A DNA stretch of 64,000 nucleotides, taken from assembly GCF_026210795.1 (NCBI RefSeq), contig NC_089455.1:806001-870000 (forward strand). Direction: 5' to 3'. Under the pieces are notes generated by a model. It ran no database searches. It was given only the letters and a program-made list of their open reading frames with translations, and was not told the origin of the DNA. The translations under genes were made by a program, and so were the position numbers. This document shows positions 12,504 through 24,377 of this stretch, piece after piece (the first letter of the stretch is position 1; each line of letters begins with the position of its first letter). This DNA is from Rhizophagus irregularis. Taxonomy: Eukaryota; Glomeromycota; Glomeromycetes; Glomerales; Glomeraceae.

Positions 12504-13060
12504 CAGTCAACTTCTATATGAACGTCATGTTGCTACTAAAACTTCGGTATATAGTGATCTTCGGTATATCAAATCTTTTTATATACCGAAGTTTATATAA
12601 TTTTTTTAGAAAACTTTATTATATTAAGATTAAAATCATGTGACTTTATTATACTATGAAAATCGTTACATATTTTACGTTTAACAAATTTTACAAATTA
12701 CTTGTTGCTAATTTAATTATCTAATGTTCATATCTTTTAAAGTAGCCAAAGCAGCTAAATATTTAACTTCAAAGTAACGTTAATACTAAAAAATAAAAAT
12801 GAAAGAATAAAGTTGCGAAAGTTACGCAAATTAAACATCATTTGATCATATGATTTTGATCTTTGGTATAACGAACTTTTTTTTATTATATACTATTATA
12901 AACAGTAAAAATGAAAACTTCGGTATAATGTTATATAAAATTTTATAATAAAGTCGGTATATCAAAAGATTTTAATTATTAATGAAAATGGTTATACAAA
13001 AATTTTTGGTATATAGTGATCTTCGGTATATCGTGGCTTTGGTATATCGAGAGTATACTG
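12504..13060. mobile_element. 557-bp Tc1/pogo-like non-autonomous element
   Basis: Left end CAGTCAACTTCTATATGAAC; right end, read inward, CAGTATACTCTCGATATACC; flanking TA at 12502-12503 and 13061-13062. The subterminal zones repeat the word CTTCGGTATA many times on both strands, as expected for transposase-binding sites. It has no coding capacity. Its ends resemble those of the 175-bp element at 7794-7968, so both may use one pogo/Tigger-like transposase family. Confidence 0.85.
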
Positions 13061-13062
13061 TA

Positions 13063-13990
13063 CTTTATATCCTTTTAAACTTATAAATTCAAATTATATA
13101 ATTTTAGTTATTACAATCAATAATAATAATAATATAGAAGTAGGTTGGTGTAGTTATTTTAATAAACTGAATAATAATGTTATCAAAAAATATATGGATT
13201 GTATTTTTTTCAATGCAAGTGGTAGGACAGGACAGGACACTCTAAAATGTATTTAGATTTCTTAAGTACTGTAATAATGATAATTCAGAAACTGGGATCT
13301 TATATATAGTTTAACAAAATAAACTAACAGATATCAAGACACTTGCTCCAATAATCATTGACTAAACTTTATATAATCATGAATATGAAAAGATAACACT
13401 GATTTAAATATATTAGATATACATATTGTTTAATTGTTAGTTAATAGATTCAGTTTCTTATATAATTAATATAAGGTTACCAAAGTTATGGTAGATGATT
13501 TGATTAATAATTGAGCTTTACTTTTTTTAACAAATAAATGCATATGCAAAAAACCTGTCTGTAAAGTGTAAAAAAACAGTGCATTTGTATTTCAAAAACA
13601 ATTTCAAGATTTCTATGAATACATATATACCAGCCATATACAATTTATATCTGGTACATTTATTACCATTTTTAATTTGTAATACTGGCTGATATGTTTT
13701 CTGTTTTTTTGCATAGCAAATGAAAGAATATATATCAATTTAGTATCTTCTAAATTTTTTCAAATCCTTGGTTTTACCAATAAAGAGTGTTGTGAAATAA
13801 GTAATAAATACCTCTTCAATAATTTGGATGCAATGTATTATAATATTCTGCAAAGAAATTAAATAATTTATTTATTAATTGATAAAGTAATATTTTAATT
13901 TGCAAATTATTATTATGTAAATGTATAAACATAAACATTGTATAATTAGAGTTGGCTCTAATTAAAAATAATATAAAAAATAATGTAGTA
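13063..13990. other. Non-coding AT-rich stretch
   Basis: No gene, RNA or element boundary recognised. Short (AAT)n and TATA-rich tracts only. Confidence 0.5.
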
Positions 13991-15540
13991 ATGAACGTAT
14001 ACCGTATAGAAAAAAATATCTTAAATTGTTCCAATCTTGTTTTTTAAATTCTGTTAGACGTAAAAATGTGCAATCAGTTAAACTGTTGTATATTATACTG
14101 AGTATTTAATATATATTTGAAATATTTAACATTTCAAAGCGGATATTCATCAAAGAATAAACTTTCAAATTTTCACATTTTTGCCAAATATTTAATATAA
14201 AAAATCATGTATACCATATAGAAAAATACATCTTAAATTGTTTCAATCTTGTTCTTTAAATTTTGTTAAACATAAAAATGTGCAATCAGTTAAACTGTTG
14301 TATATCATATTGAGTATTCAATATATGTTTGAAATATTTACCATTTCAAAGTAGATACAGTGTGTAATAAAAAAAACTGGAATATTATTAATATAATAAA
14401 AATGTGTATTATATGTTCAAAATAAATCTGATTTTCCTTGTGTAAATTGAATAATAAATCTATAACCAAGATCTATATTATGATATCTTTTAAAGTTATA
14501 ATTACTTTATTATTTTTTTGAAAAATTTTGCTGTAAATATTTACTTTGAACAGAAAAATATAATAAAAAAATAAATTAAGATTACAAAGCATTTGAATAT
14601 TGAATTTAAATTAAAAACATTCAAATATTATTAAGAATAATGTAAAAAAGTTGATACCAAAAAATCAGCAGTATAGAAATATTTATGGTAGAATAATGAT
14701 GAGAAATTTACTTTTCAAAATTCCTCAATTTTGGTATATAGTAAAAAAGCTAAAAATTATTCAAATTACATAAATGTGTGTAATTCGCTCAAAATAAGTC
14801 CAATTTTTATCATTTAAAATGCAAAATAAACTTGAATATTAGGGCTACATTTTGACATCTTTCATGATCATAATGCTTTTTTACTTCTTGAGAAAATTAA
14901 CTACAAGTGTTGATTTTTGAAGAAAAAATATAATTTGAAATTTGTAAATTTATAATGAATACAAAGTTATTGAAAATTCTCAAATATTATCAAGACCAAT
15001 AGAAAAGTATAAATTAAAAATTTTTTTTGACTATCTACTACACTTTATGCAAAGAAATACACATTAATTTTAAATTAGTTATAAAAAAGTTTTAATCTAA
15101 AAAATTATTATTATAAGTTTAATTATAAAAAAATTACTGCATTAAACACTATTTTTAATTTACCATTGATAAAATCTACAGGTTTTCAGCTTTTGAATAA
15201 GCTATTTTACATATAATTTGGTGCAATCATCATAGTATTACAGACAATTTTTTAATTCTGATTTTTTTTTTTACACATTGTATTCATCAAAAAATAAACT
15301 TTCAAATTTTCACACTTTTGCCAAATATTTAATATAAAAATAATGTATATCATATAGAAAAAAACATCTTAAATTATTCCAATTTTGTTCTTTAGATTCT
15401 ATTAGACATAAAAATGTGTAATCAGTTAAACTGTTGTATATCATACCAAGCATTCAATATATGTTTGAAATATTTACCATTTCAAAGCGGATATTCATCA
15501 AGGAAATAAAATTTTGAATTTTCATACTTTCATCTTCTGA
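13991..15540. repeat. 212-bp tandem repeat, about three copies
   Basis: A unit containing CGTATACCGTATAG, GTGCAATCAGTTAAACTGTTG and ATTTCAAAGCGGATATTCATC recurs with a period of 212 bp (anchor positions 13996 and 14208). The third copy has its anchor at 15344. Subtracting the intervening 923-bp insertion plus its 2-bp duplication gives a spacing of 211 bp, so the third copy was originally adjacent. A partial fourth copy begins near 15490. No coding capacity is evident. Confidence 0.85.
14358..15280. mobile_element. 923-bp TA-flanked non-autonomous element inside a tandem repeat
   Basis: Left end CAGTGTGTAATAAAAAAAA; right end, read inward, CAATGTGTAAAAAAAAAAA; flanked by TA at 14356-14357 and 15281-15282. 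The insertion site is known exactly because sister repeat copies keep the empty site: GGATATTCATC is intact in copy 1, while here it is GATA, insertion, TATTCATC. The interior has no open frame. It is most consistent with the Tc1/mariner superfamily. Confidence 0.92.
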
Positions 15541-16576
15541 GGTAACTAAAGCTCACCAAATATTTATAAATACTTCATTTTATCTACTGCAAGTTGCACA
15601 ATTTGATTTAAATGTTTTTTATTTTCTGAATGAAGTTTATTTACTATGTTAAAAGTGAAATCAATTAACTTTTTGAGTCCTTCATTGGCTATATGTCTCT
15701 TTTCTCTTGAAAGTCATCTTCATTATTTTCATGTTTTTTCTTTATTGGTAAAGCATATTGTTCTGTAAATTCAGAACTTAAATTCCATTTTATCATCAAC
15801 AATGATTCAAATGAATCTTTGTTACCTATTACTTTTTAATAGATAATATATGAATATTTAAAATACTGTATAAATGATATCTTTATGAAACTTACCTAAA
15901 CAATCGACTAATTATAATACCAAAGTTGAAAGCTTTTGCAATTTTTTGTCAGTCTATTTTCCTTCTGATTTTATTATTATTTCATATGTATGATAGTTCT
16001 TTGCTTCAATTTTAAAAGATTGAAGAATATCTAACAGTTTTAACTTATACTCGCCACAAAACAGTATTTGGTCAAAATGAGAAATAATAAACAAAGAAAT
16101 ATGTTTTGTAATGAAGTTTAAAGATACAATATATCTGCATCAGAAAAATCTATATTTCACAGAAGATTGCATTTAAATGCAAAATCTTTTATAGTGTCAG
16201 AAGAAATGTAATCCCGATTCTTCACAACAAATCTAAAAAGTACTTTCTAAATATGTTCCAATATTGGTTCTACATATGAACCTTATTTGGATGTTGAGAA
16301 TGAAAATTTATGTGGAATTTGTAATGATAAATTATCCTTCTTTTCTTTTTTTATTTTCTGCTCATTTAATGAATTTATGTTTTGATTTTCTTTAATATTT
16401 GTAGAAACTTCATGTTGTTTATTGTTTGAATTTTACGATTGTATGGAATTTGTCCTATAAGAGATATTGTACTGAACAACATGAGCTTTTTTGAACATAG
16501 CTTGGTATTCTTTATTGACAACCTTTAATATTTTTGCTTTTTCAGAATTATTAACATTAACCAATGCATTTAGATA
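15541..16576 (-). pseudogene. Decayed coding-like segment, probable distal part of an old CMC/KDZ transposase
   Basis: On the minus strand short runs of plausible protein appear in shifting frames, for example EFTEQYALPIKKKHENN near 15740, a segment with FCGEYKLKLLDILQSF near 16020, and a Lys-rich helix (NNSEKAKILKVVNKEYQ) near 16530. I do not recognise these segments themselves. They are collinear, on the same strand, with the relic at 37643-38100 once the hAT-2 element and the 16585 MITE are removed, so I infer one ancient gene. Many stops and shifts make it non-functional. Confidence 0.4.
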
Positions 16577-16584
16577 CTTGTATT

Positions 16585-17346
16585 TAGAGTTCCGAACAGG
16601 TTGACCAAATTCAGGTAACCTGACAGGTTGACCTGAATTTTTCAGGTCAGGTTTAGCAATTGCAATTCAGCATCAGTTCAGGTTGTAACATCAGTATAAC
16701 CTGAATGACCTGTTGATCTGAAACTATGATTTTATATAATAAGTGAGTTATGGTATTATAATTCACTTTTTATATTGATTTTATATAATAAAAGTGAATT
16801 GCGATATTGGGATTCACTTTTTTATATTGATTTTATATAATAAAAGTGAATTGCGGTATCGGAATTCACTTTTTTATATCGATTTTATATATAAAAAGTG
16901 AATTGCGGTATCGGAATTTACTTTTTTATATTGATTTTATATATAAAAAGTGAATTGCGGTATAGGAATTCACTTTTTTATATTGATTTTATATATAAAA
17001 AGTGAATTGCGGTATAGGAATTCACTTTTTTATATCAATTTTATATATAAAAAGTGAATTGCGGTATCGGAATTTACTTTTTTATATTGATTTTATATTT
17101 AAAAAATTAGTTGCGGTATTGCGATTCACCTTTTTATATGATTTTAATATAAAAAACTGAATCACAATATTTCAAAAAAAATGTTTTGCACCATTTTTTT
17201 TTGATATTTTAATATAAATCCTGAAAATTTTCAGGTTTCAGTTCAGGTCAGGTCAAACAGATAATCTGACCTGACCTGACCTGAAAAAAAATTTCAGGTC
17301 AGGTTTATCAATTAACCTGACCTGATCTAACCCATTTGGAACTTTA
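16585..17346. mobile_element. 762-bp hAT-type MITE carrying a minisatellite
   Basis: Left end TAGAGTTCCGAACAGG; right end, read inward, TAAAGTTCCAAATGG. Flanking 8-mers cttgtatt (16577-16584) and ctcgtatt (17347-17354) differ at one base, consistent with an aged 8-bp hAT target duplication. Both subterminal regions are dense in CAGGTCAGGT/ACCTGACCTG, and the centre is a 52-bp tandem array. No coding capacity. The host sequence is the decayed minus-strand gene on either side. Confidence 0.82.
16728..17165. repeat. 52-bp palindromic minisatellite, about 8 copies
   Basis: Unit begins GATTTTATATATAAAAAGTG and contains AAAAGTGAATT and AATTCACTTTT as inverted arms around GCGGTATCGG or GCGGTATAGG, so every unit can form its own hairpin. 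About eight and a half copies are present, the outermost ones most diverged, as expected for array growth from the middle. Confidence 0.9.
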
Positions 17347-17833
17347 CTCGTATTCTTTACGTACAGCTTCATCATTTTTCATCAAAGTTTGTAATGAAGA
17401 CTTCAAGACCTGTTTTTTATTTTTTTTCATGAGAGGTTTTAATTAGAGGTTGGAATCGACCAAAAAAACCTTAATTGATTAATAATCGATTAACTGGCTA
17501 TCATAATCGAATAATAATCGACTAATTAATCGAATAATAATCGACTAATTAATCGATTAATTAATCGATTAACATATAAATCTTGCGTTAATTATTTTAT
17601 TTATTTTATCTAGTTTAACAATTTTAACCCACGCCATAATTTATAATTAGTTTTTCAAAATATATTTTATTTATATGAATACTTAATTACAGAATTTAAT
17701 AAATAATGTTAAAAAATAAATAAATAAACTAAAATATGTAAATACTTAATAAAGAAGTATTAATTTACTTTTTCTAAATTTAATAAATAAAAATTATTAG
17801 TTTACTATAAGAAAACATTTCAATTATGTAATT

Positions 17834-18416
17834 AGAATATTACCTTATTAGCAGCAAGTGTAAACATATCAATATATTTTGAATTTCTTTTAATGAAAAG
17901 AATTTCTTGAAAAACTTTTGGACTAAGGCATATTTGTTTATTTGTCATGCTATTTCCAGCATCTGAAAATAAGCGTTCACTAGGAACAGAGGTTGCTGGG
18001 ATAGACAAGCATTTGCGTGCTAATATTGATAGTATGGGAAATCTTTGCTTATTGTGATTCCACTACTCAAAGGGATTAGTATTAGGAACTGCTTTTTCTG
18101 TTTTATTTTCATCAAGATAATTATCAACTTCATTTGCTTTTTTTTTACATTTTTGACTTTTATGAAGTGTATTAAAAATTGAATCTTCCGCTAATTGATT
18201 TCTGGTTGATGGGGCTTCATCAGGCAATTCTTCATCTTGATTTATTTTAAATTTTAAATCTTCATATATATGCCGTAGTTCAATTTCAGTTTTTGTTTTT
18301 AATTCATCATCTGTTAAAAAATCAAGATCTTTGTACTGAGGATCTAAAATTGTTAAAAAAAGTGCATATTGATTAGGTTTTTGCCAATAATGATTAAGTG
18401 ACTTAATGATTGTTAC
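17834..18416 (-). pseudogene. hAT-2 transposase, C-terminal part
   Basis: Continuation of the hAT-2 transposase left of the 17-kb insertion. Reading leftward from 18416 it gives SLNHYWQKPNQYALFLTILD, an acidic linker, an in-frame TAG at about 18064 just before a WNHNKQRFP segment, and then the hATC dimerisation region IPATSVPSERLFSDAGN with conserved spacing. It joins in frame to the part at 35458-37384 when the insertion and one target-duplication copy are removed. Only one nonsense codon is seen in this part. Confidence 0.85.
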
Positions 18417-18759
18417 TAAGGTTGCTTGCCGAAATCTGTTTGGCCTAATACCGAAAGGTGAAACCTCTTATATAGTGCTGAAATGCCAAAACGCTGAAAC
18501 TGTGAAACCTGTCAAAATTGCGAAACTGCCAAAACATGCCAAAACTTCTATAATAGGTTTCTCTGTAGTTTTAGCATAGTTGATCATAAGATTTGCATAT
18601 AGTTACGCCAAGTTACACGAATTAATAATATAATTTAGATGATTAAATAATCTACAGATAAAAAATTAAACTTCAATATTTTACCGTCGTCTTAGTTCTT
18701 TTAAGCTTTATCTACTTTACAGAAACCTTGAATTTTTAAACAATACCGAATTGATATAA

Positions 18760-19540
18760 TAATGATGTTAAATAAATATCGTGGCGATATCGATTTGCAA
18801 ATGATATCATTATGATATCGCAATGATATCATTTCAATATTAATTCAATATATCGAAATGATATCGTAAAGATATTTGTTTGAAAAAATATCAGATCGAT
18901 ATCATTTCGATATTGTTATAACAACAATGAATTTTTTGAAAAATGGGAAGTAAATACGATATTAATATGATATCGTTCCAACATTAATTCAATATCAATA
19001 TGATATCGTAAAGATATCACTTTATAATTATCTAATCGACATCATAACGATATTGACGAAACATCAAATCGATATCATATCGATATTTCGATATTGTTAT
19101 AATAATAATGAAAAATAGAAAGTAAATACGATATTAATATGATATCGTTCCAACATTAATTCAATATCAATATGATATCGTAAAGATATCACTTTATAAT
19201 TATCTAATCGACATCATAACGATATTGACGAAACATCAAATCGATATCATATCGATATTTCGATATTGTTATAACAATAATGAAAAATAGAAAGTAAATA
19301 CGATATTAATATGATATCGTTCTAACATTAATTCAATATCAATATGATATCGTAAAGAAATCACTTTATAATTATCTAATCGATATTGACAAATAACGAA
19401 ACGATATCATTTTGATATTGTTATAACAATAATGATTTTTTTTTAATAAATGCAATATCAATATAATATTATTTTAATATTAATTCAGTATCAAAATAAT
19501 ATCAAAATGATATTATCTATAAAAATATCAAATCAATCAA
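18760..19540. repeat. Left subterminal array, 172-bp units
   Basis: The unit starting TAAATACGATATTAATATGA recurs at 18951, 19123 and 19295, a constant 172-bp period, within a wider field of GATATC and CGATAT words. The third copy degrades after about 19420. It mirrors the array at 30360-31310 near the other end of the CACTA-like element. Confidence 0.85.
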
Positions 19541-21539
19541 ATATCGTTTTATAATATTTTAATAATTTGTAATCTAATTTAAAAGTTAATTTCAATAGAT
19601 TTAAGTTACCGGTTATTTATTACAATAACAATTTTAATTACAGATAAAGTATACATTAGTTTAAATATTATATAACAGATAAAAAAAATATCAATAAATC
19701 TATAATAAACTAATTCAATAAATTAGAATTATGAGTTAAATTGGTGATGTAAGTCAAAACATTATGCCTTAATACTCCAGAATCATAACTCATCAACCCA
19801 AAGTTGAGGATTAACCGCACTAATTGCTTTAGATTCAGCGACACTGCCCAAGTTGGATGGGGTGTCGCAGGTACGCTTTAAGAAGGACTCGCTACGACTC
19901 TATTGCAAAAAGGATAAGTATATTCGAAAACACCAGACATAAATTCACCTCAGAAGTTTGGCGGGAAACCCCTATAAACAACTGCAGTTTCATCATTACC
20001 AAAATCATTGAATTTAGGGATACAATGAAAAAGTTCATGAGAATGACGGCTTTAAAAAAAAAATACAAATATATTCTCAACTTTGACAATTCACCCTTAT
20101 TCTTTGGCCTGGAATTCTCATATGACTGCATTATTGTTGTTTGTAATTTGATCCATTGAATCCACCATAAATTGCCTGGCAAAGCGAACTTTTATTAGAC
20201 AACTATAGCTTCATCAACAAACGTTGCAATGTGTTTGGACGAATGACATCCTGTTTAATAAATTTTAAATGGGCAAACGTGGACCTAAAACCCATTATAA
20301 GGTAGGCTGCAAGAAGTGCAAAGCAACCTACCTAACCCACGAGTGGGTCTAAGGGTTAGGGAATTAATTACACGCCAAACACACACAAGTTGGTATGGAG
20401 TTAAAAGTCTTACAAACTAAAAATTATTTTTGCCACTTAATTCTCCAATAATCAATGTTATAAAAAAGTTACTTACGACTTAAGCCTACTTAATTATATA
20501 TAAAACGACACTTCGAACAGACAGAGCTTTCATGATATATGAGAATATCCCATCATGCCTATTTTAACCTTTGATTAAAGGATTTTCGTTGCGTTAATTA
20601 TATAAGCTTTACGCCTATATAACATGAACTTACACCTATATAATTCAAGTCCGCCTTTTCCTATAACACACTATGCACGACGGCAAACGGTATAGGAGGA
20701 AGACTCTACTTTCAGAAAGAAAGTTTTTTTTTTCAAAAAAAAAACGTACAAATAAATAGCGGTTAAATAAAATAGTGGTTAAATTGACTTTTTAGGAATT
20801 AATAGGCCTTATAGCCTTATATTATACGCGATCATTTAATATACGCGATCATTTAATCAGACAATTTATTAAATTTGGTATTACACGAACTTGATCAACC
20901 TGATAATTATTTAGTCTCTTTATAGGTGGATATTTCTTAAATTATCACCTGAACTTTTCAATTTTTTGCAGAATCGAAGATGGAAACCGGAAAAGTATTC
21001 TGATTCAGAATTTTTTTTTAAGAAATGTGTTTGTTATTTTGTAAATTACCAGTCAGAATTGGCTTAAACTTTAAAGTTCTTACTTTACGCAAATGTTACG
21101 CAAATGTATTCTTTTTGATCTGTATAAGAACGTCAAATATATAGAGATATTTAGGCCGTATATACTAAAGAAGAAACGTCATATAATAACCATTCCATTT
21201 TTAACAAAACAACAATTACTTTTTAAACTTGAAAATGTTATATCTTAGACAAACATTTTATAGTTTTATACATCCATTTTATTTTATATTATTATCACTC
21301 GACATTATGGTATAATGTTTAGAATAATGATGTTTCATATTATCATTTGCTTGTAAAATTTACTAAATTTATTCAATGTAATATCGTTATAAAATGCATA
21401 ATTTTATAAAAAAATTAGAGCGTTTGCTAAGATTTATAACTATGTATAATTTAATATTATTATTAATAACTATGATTAAAGGATATGAAGTATCAGTACA
21501 GTATAAATAAAATAACTTACCGATAAAGAATCAACGATC
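19541..21539. other. Unassigned segment of the CACTA-like element
   Basis: I recognise no gene. The part 19740-20720 is less AT-rich than its surroundings and has frames on both strands without motifs. At 20331-20361 CCTAACCCACGAGTGGGTC and then AAGGGTTAGG form a short hairpin. A 17-bp sequence containing ATACGCGATCATTTAAT is repeated directly at 20824-20858. No tRNA-type A or B box was seen. Confidence 0.5.
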
Positions 21540-22333
21540 TTATTTCCGCTCCTAGAAGGGATCGTTAATTTTTTGGTCATATTATCTAATTCTTTAACGG
21601 CGGACAAATTTTTTCCGTTTCACGAAACCTTAAAGGTTTCTCTTACGAAATCAACCAAGGTATTGAATCCTCCATTTCTTGTTAATTCTGAAATATTAAC
21701 AGCTACAAGCTGTCGGCTTAAAATCTTTTGGACAAATTCTTCATCAACGTAATCTATAAGTTCCTTTTGAGATAAACTTCCAGTAGATGCTCTATAATTA
21801 AATTAATAATTAATACAAACAGCACTATTTGGTTAGCTACGAAACAATTAAATAAATACCTGTTTTTTCTTATTTCTTTAAATTCTTCTACAGAAGTTAA
21901 AATAATTTGGTTAAACTTATTTCTGAAATCGATAAAAAATTTTCGGGTTTTTTCGAGGTAGCTTTTTAGCTTCGTTCGAATGTATTTTTATTTTGAAAAT
22001 TTTTGTTATCAACTCATCAAAAACTTCACCACGCGGACTTCTTGCACGTAAAAAAAGACATGACACTTTCGTCCCATAGACGAATTTTATCCTAAAATAT
22101 TAAAAATACATTATTTAAAAGATTTAGACATAATAAAATCATGTTAATTTAATACTTACGTCCGTAATTTTACTGGATGATGAGATAGCAACATCCGTAT
22201 TGTTCATTTCTAGTGCCAATCTTAAAATTTCCAGATGGTCGACGAGCCAAGCAACTATTTCTAAATTTGACTTTGATTGAAATACTTCGGGTTTTTTATG
22301 ATCTTCCGTCTTACTCTCATCATCATCATCATT

Positions 22334-22377
<44 letters not shown>

Positions 22378-22690
22378 TACTTCTTTTTTCATTTACTACT
22401 ATAACTTCTTTATCAGCAGATTCGGCAGCTTCTTTATTACTATTTTTACTTTTTTTCATCAACTGATTGGCTTTCTCAATGTCAATATCTCTTCTTTTTT
22501 TCGTAATTTGTTTTCTTTTCGATCCTATTATACATATTTTTGGTATTTATTAATTATTCTTCTTACATATAACTATATAAGCAAAACTTACTATAAATTT
22601 ACAAAAGAGTTATATCTACATACCTCCTTCAACTTCCATTTCTTGATTATCATCAGACGATTTATTAGGTAATTTACGTTTAGTCGTCAT
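21540..22690 (-). pseudogene. Unrecognised gene with poly-aspartate tract, frameshifted
   Basis: Reads leftward from ATG at 22690. Exon 1 starts MTTKRKLPNKSSDDNQEMEV and ends at a GTATGT donor near 22622. Exon 2, to 22160, has a Lys/Arg-rich start (SKRKQITKKRRD), a run of 14 aspartates encoded by (GAT)n, one Asn and further Asp, then a helix-like segment LEIVAWLVDHLEILRLALEM. Exon 3 starts at 22091 after a consensus acceptor but shifts frame in a T-run near 22055 and again near 21915. Exon 4, from about 21793, reads RASTGSLSQKELIDYVDEEF and continues to a stop near 21628. Splice sites are good and the lesions are both in homopolymers. I do not recognise the family. Its position inside the CACTA-like element makes it a passenger or second element gene. 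Confidence 0.5.
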
Positions 22691-23913
22691 AATATAAAAA
22701 AAAAATATGAGCGAAAAAAAAAGTGGAACAACCTTTTTGTTTAAAAGTAGGTGATATTTATCGAGAAAATATGAATGAATAAAAAATGTAGAGCAACTTT
22801 CTTGCTCAAAAAAGTAGATGATAAATATTGAATGAACAAAAAAAGGGCGAGGCTTATCATGATATAATTTTGAGATTTTAGCTATTGTAATTATGATTGT
22901 AGTATTTAATTGGAAAATATACATAATCTTAATATCATTGTGTATCGTGTAGAATGCAGGATCAGTTAAAAATATCAGGAGATGGGAAAACTAAAAATTA
23001 TGATTTCTAGAAGATCGAAAATTAAATTTAATTAATATAAATAAATTATTACAATATCGAATTTCATTCAGTGAAATTTTTTTTTACATGGAAGATTACC
23101 TCAAATCGATTTTACGGTTTCAAATTTATTATATTTTTCAGGCTATACGTGGAATGAGAAGAAAAATAATGGAAAGGTGAGAAGAAAAATGATCGGTAGA
23201 AGAAAAGGAGTGAGAAGAAAAATGATCGGTAGAAGAAAAGGAGTGAGAAGAAATTAATGGAATATTACGTTTTGAATTTCCATTTTTATGTGTGATACGA
23301 TGACATGCAAGAAAAAAAAATTTATAAGATCCTGGTACTCTTGACGGAAAAATAACTGAGCCAATGAACCATGTGATGATCCTATCTAACTAAGCCATAT
23401 CTATTTAGTGTAAGCCTCTGGATTGATTACATAAAAAATAGATGGGATCTACAGTAGTAGATATTTGAAAAATACCAATATATTGATTGAAATTGTGAAA
23501 TTACTGATAGGAAAGAGTTTTAATACATATTGGTGTAATCAAATATCGGTATATAAAGTATCAACTATTCAAATAATACAAGTCATGTGCAACTAATCAT
23601 TTGTTTAATTGTTCGATAATATTCCTAAAACGGAGTAAATTAAGATCGAATTAAGTTCGTTACGGTGTAAATTAAGGTTAGCTTAAAATTCAGTATAATT
23701 GTAATATATCATCGCAGTGTAATATGAAATATAATCAAGGAAGGACATGCGTGATTTAAAATATTATATTTTATAATTATAAAGTATAAAGATAACATTT
23801 TAACTCATTTTTTATTAATAGAATTTGTTTATTTATTTTTATTTATATATATTAATTAATGCAGTATTACTATAATTATATTTTTAAAATAAATTGATAA
23901 ATCAAAAAATTGA
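22691..23913. other. Non-coding stretch with a short tandem duplication
   Basis: No gene recognised. A 33-bp unit starting GTGAGAAGAAAAATGATCGG is repeated 2.3 times at 23177-23255. Elsewhere there are only AT-rich tracts. Confidence 0.5.
23177..23255 (+). repeat. 33-bp tandem repeat, 2.3 copies
   Basis: Exact period of 33 bp, with unit starts at 23177, 23210 and 23243. The unit is purine-rich and contains ATGATCGGTAGAAGAAAAGG. The copies are nearly identical, so the duplication is young. Confidence 0.9.
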
Positions 23914-24323
23914 GTGTATTCAATGTTAAATAAATTAATTAAAGATGATTGCATTAGAACTAAAAAATTTAGGCAAGATCGTAAAAATAAACTCAAAGAA
24001 ATCAAAAAAAAATATGTGTGTATTCAATGTTAAATAAATTAATTAAAGATGATTGCATTAGAACTAGACAAGATCGTAAAAATAAACTCAAAGAAATCAA
24101 AAAAAAATTATGTGTGTATTCATTGTTAAATAAATTAATTAAGGATGATTGCATTAGAACTAAAAAATTTAGACAAGATCGTAAAAATAAACTCAAAGAA
24201 ATCAAAAAAAAATTATGTGTGTATTCAATGTTAAATAAATTAATTAAGGATGATTGCATTAGAACTAAAAAATTTAGACAAGATCGTAAAAATAAACTCA
24301 AAGAAATCATAATAAATTTATTA
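23914..24323 (+). repeat. Four-copy repeat of about 105 bp, mostly frame-preserving
   Basis: Unit begins GTGTATTCAATGTTAAATAA and recurs at 23914, 24018, 24114 and 24219, spacings 104, 96 and 105. The last two spacings are multiples of three, so the plus strand stays open from copy 2 through copy 4 as a 35-residue repeat (YSMLNKLIKDDCIRTKKFRQ and so on). The minus strand also stays open. It lies directly upstream of the SANT-RS pseudogene. There is no evidence that it is translated. Confidence 0.85.
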
Positions 24324-24377
24324 TAAATATAGAGCCTTTTCTTGACATTTTCCCCATCAAACTAATAATATTTAATA

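Noticed and set aside
20331-20361. TTAGGG-like telomeric sequence
   Set aside because: Only a single GGGTTAGGG occurrence inside a small hairpin; not a telomere array.
22213-22404. Histidine- and isoleucine-rich plus-strand frames
   Set aside because: Shadows of the (GAT)n aspartate tract on the minus strand.
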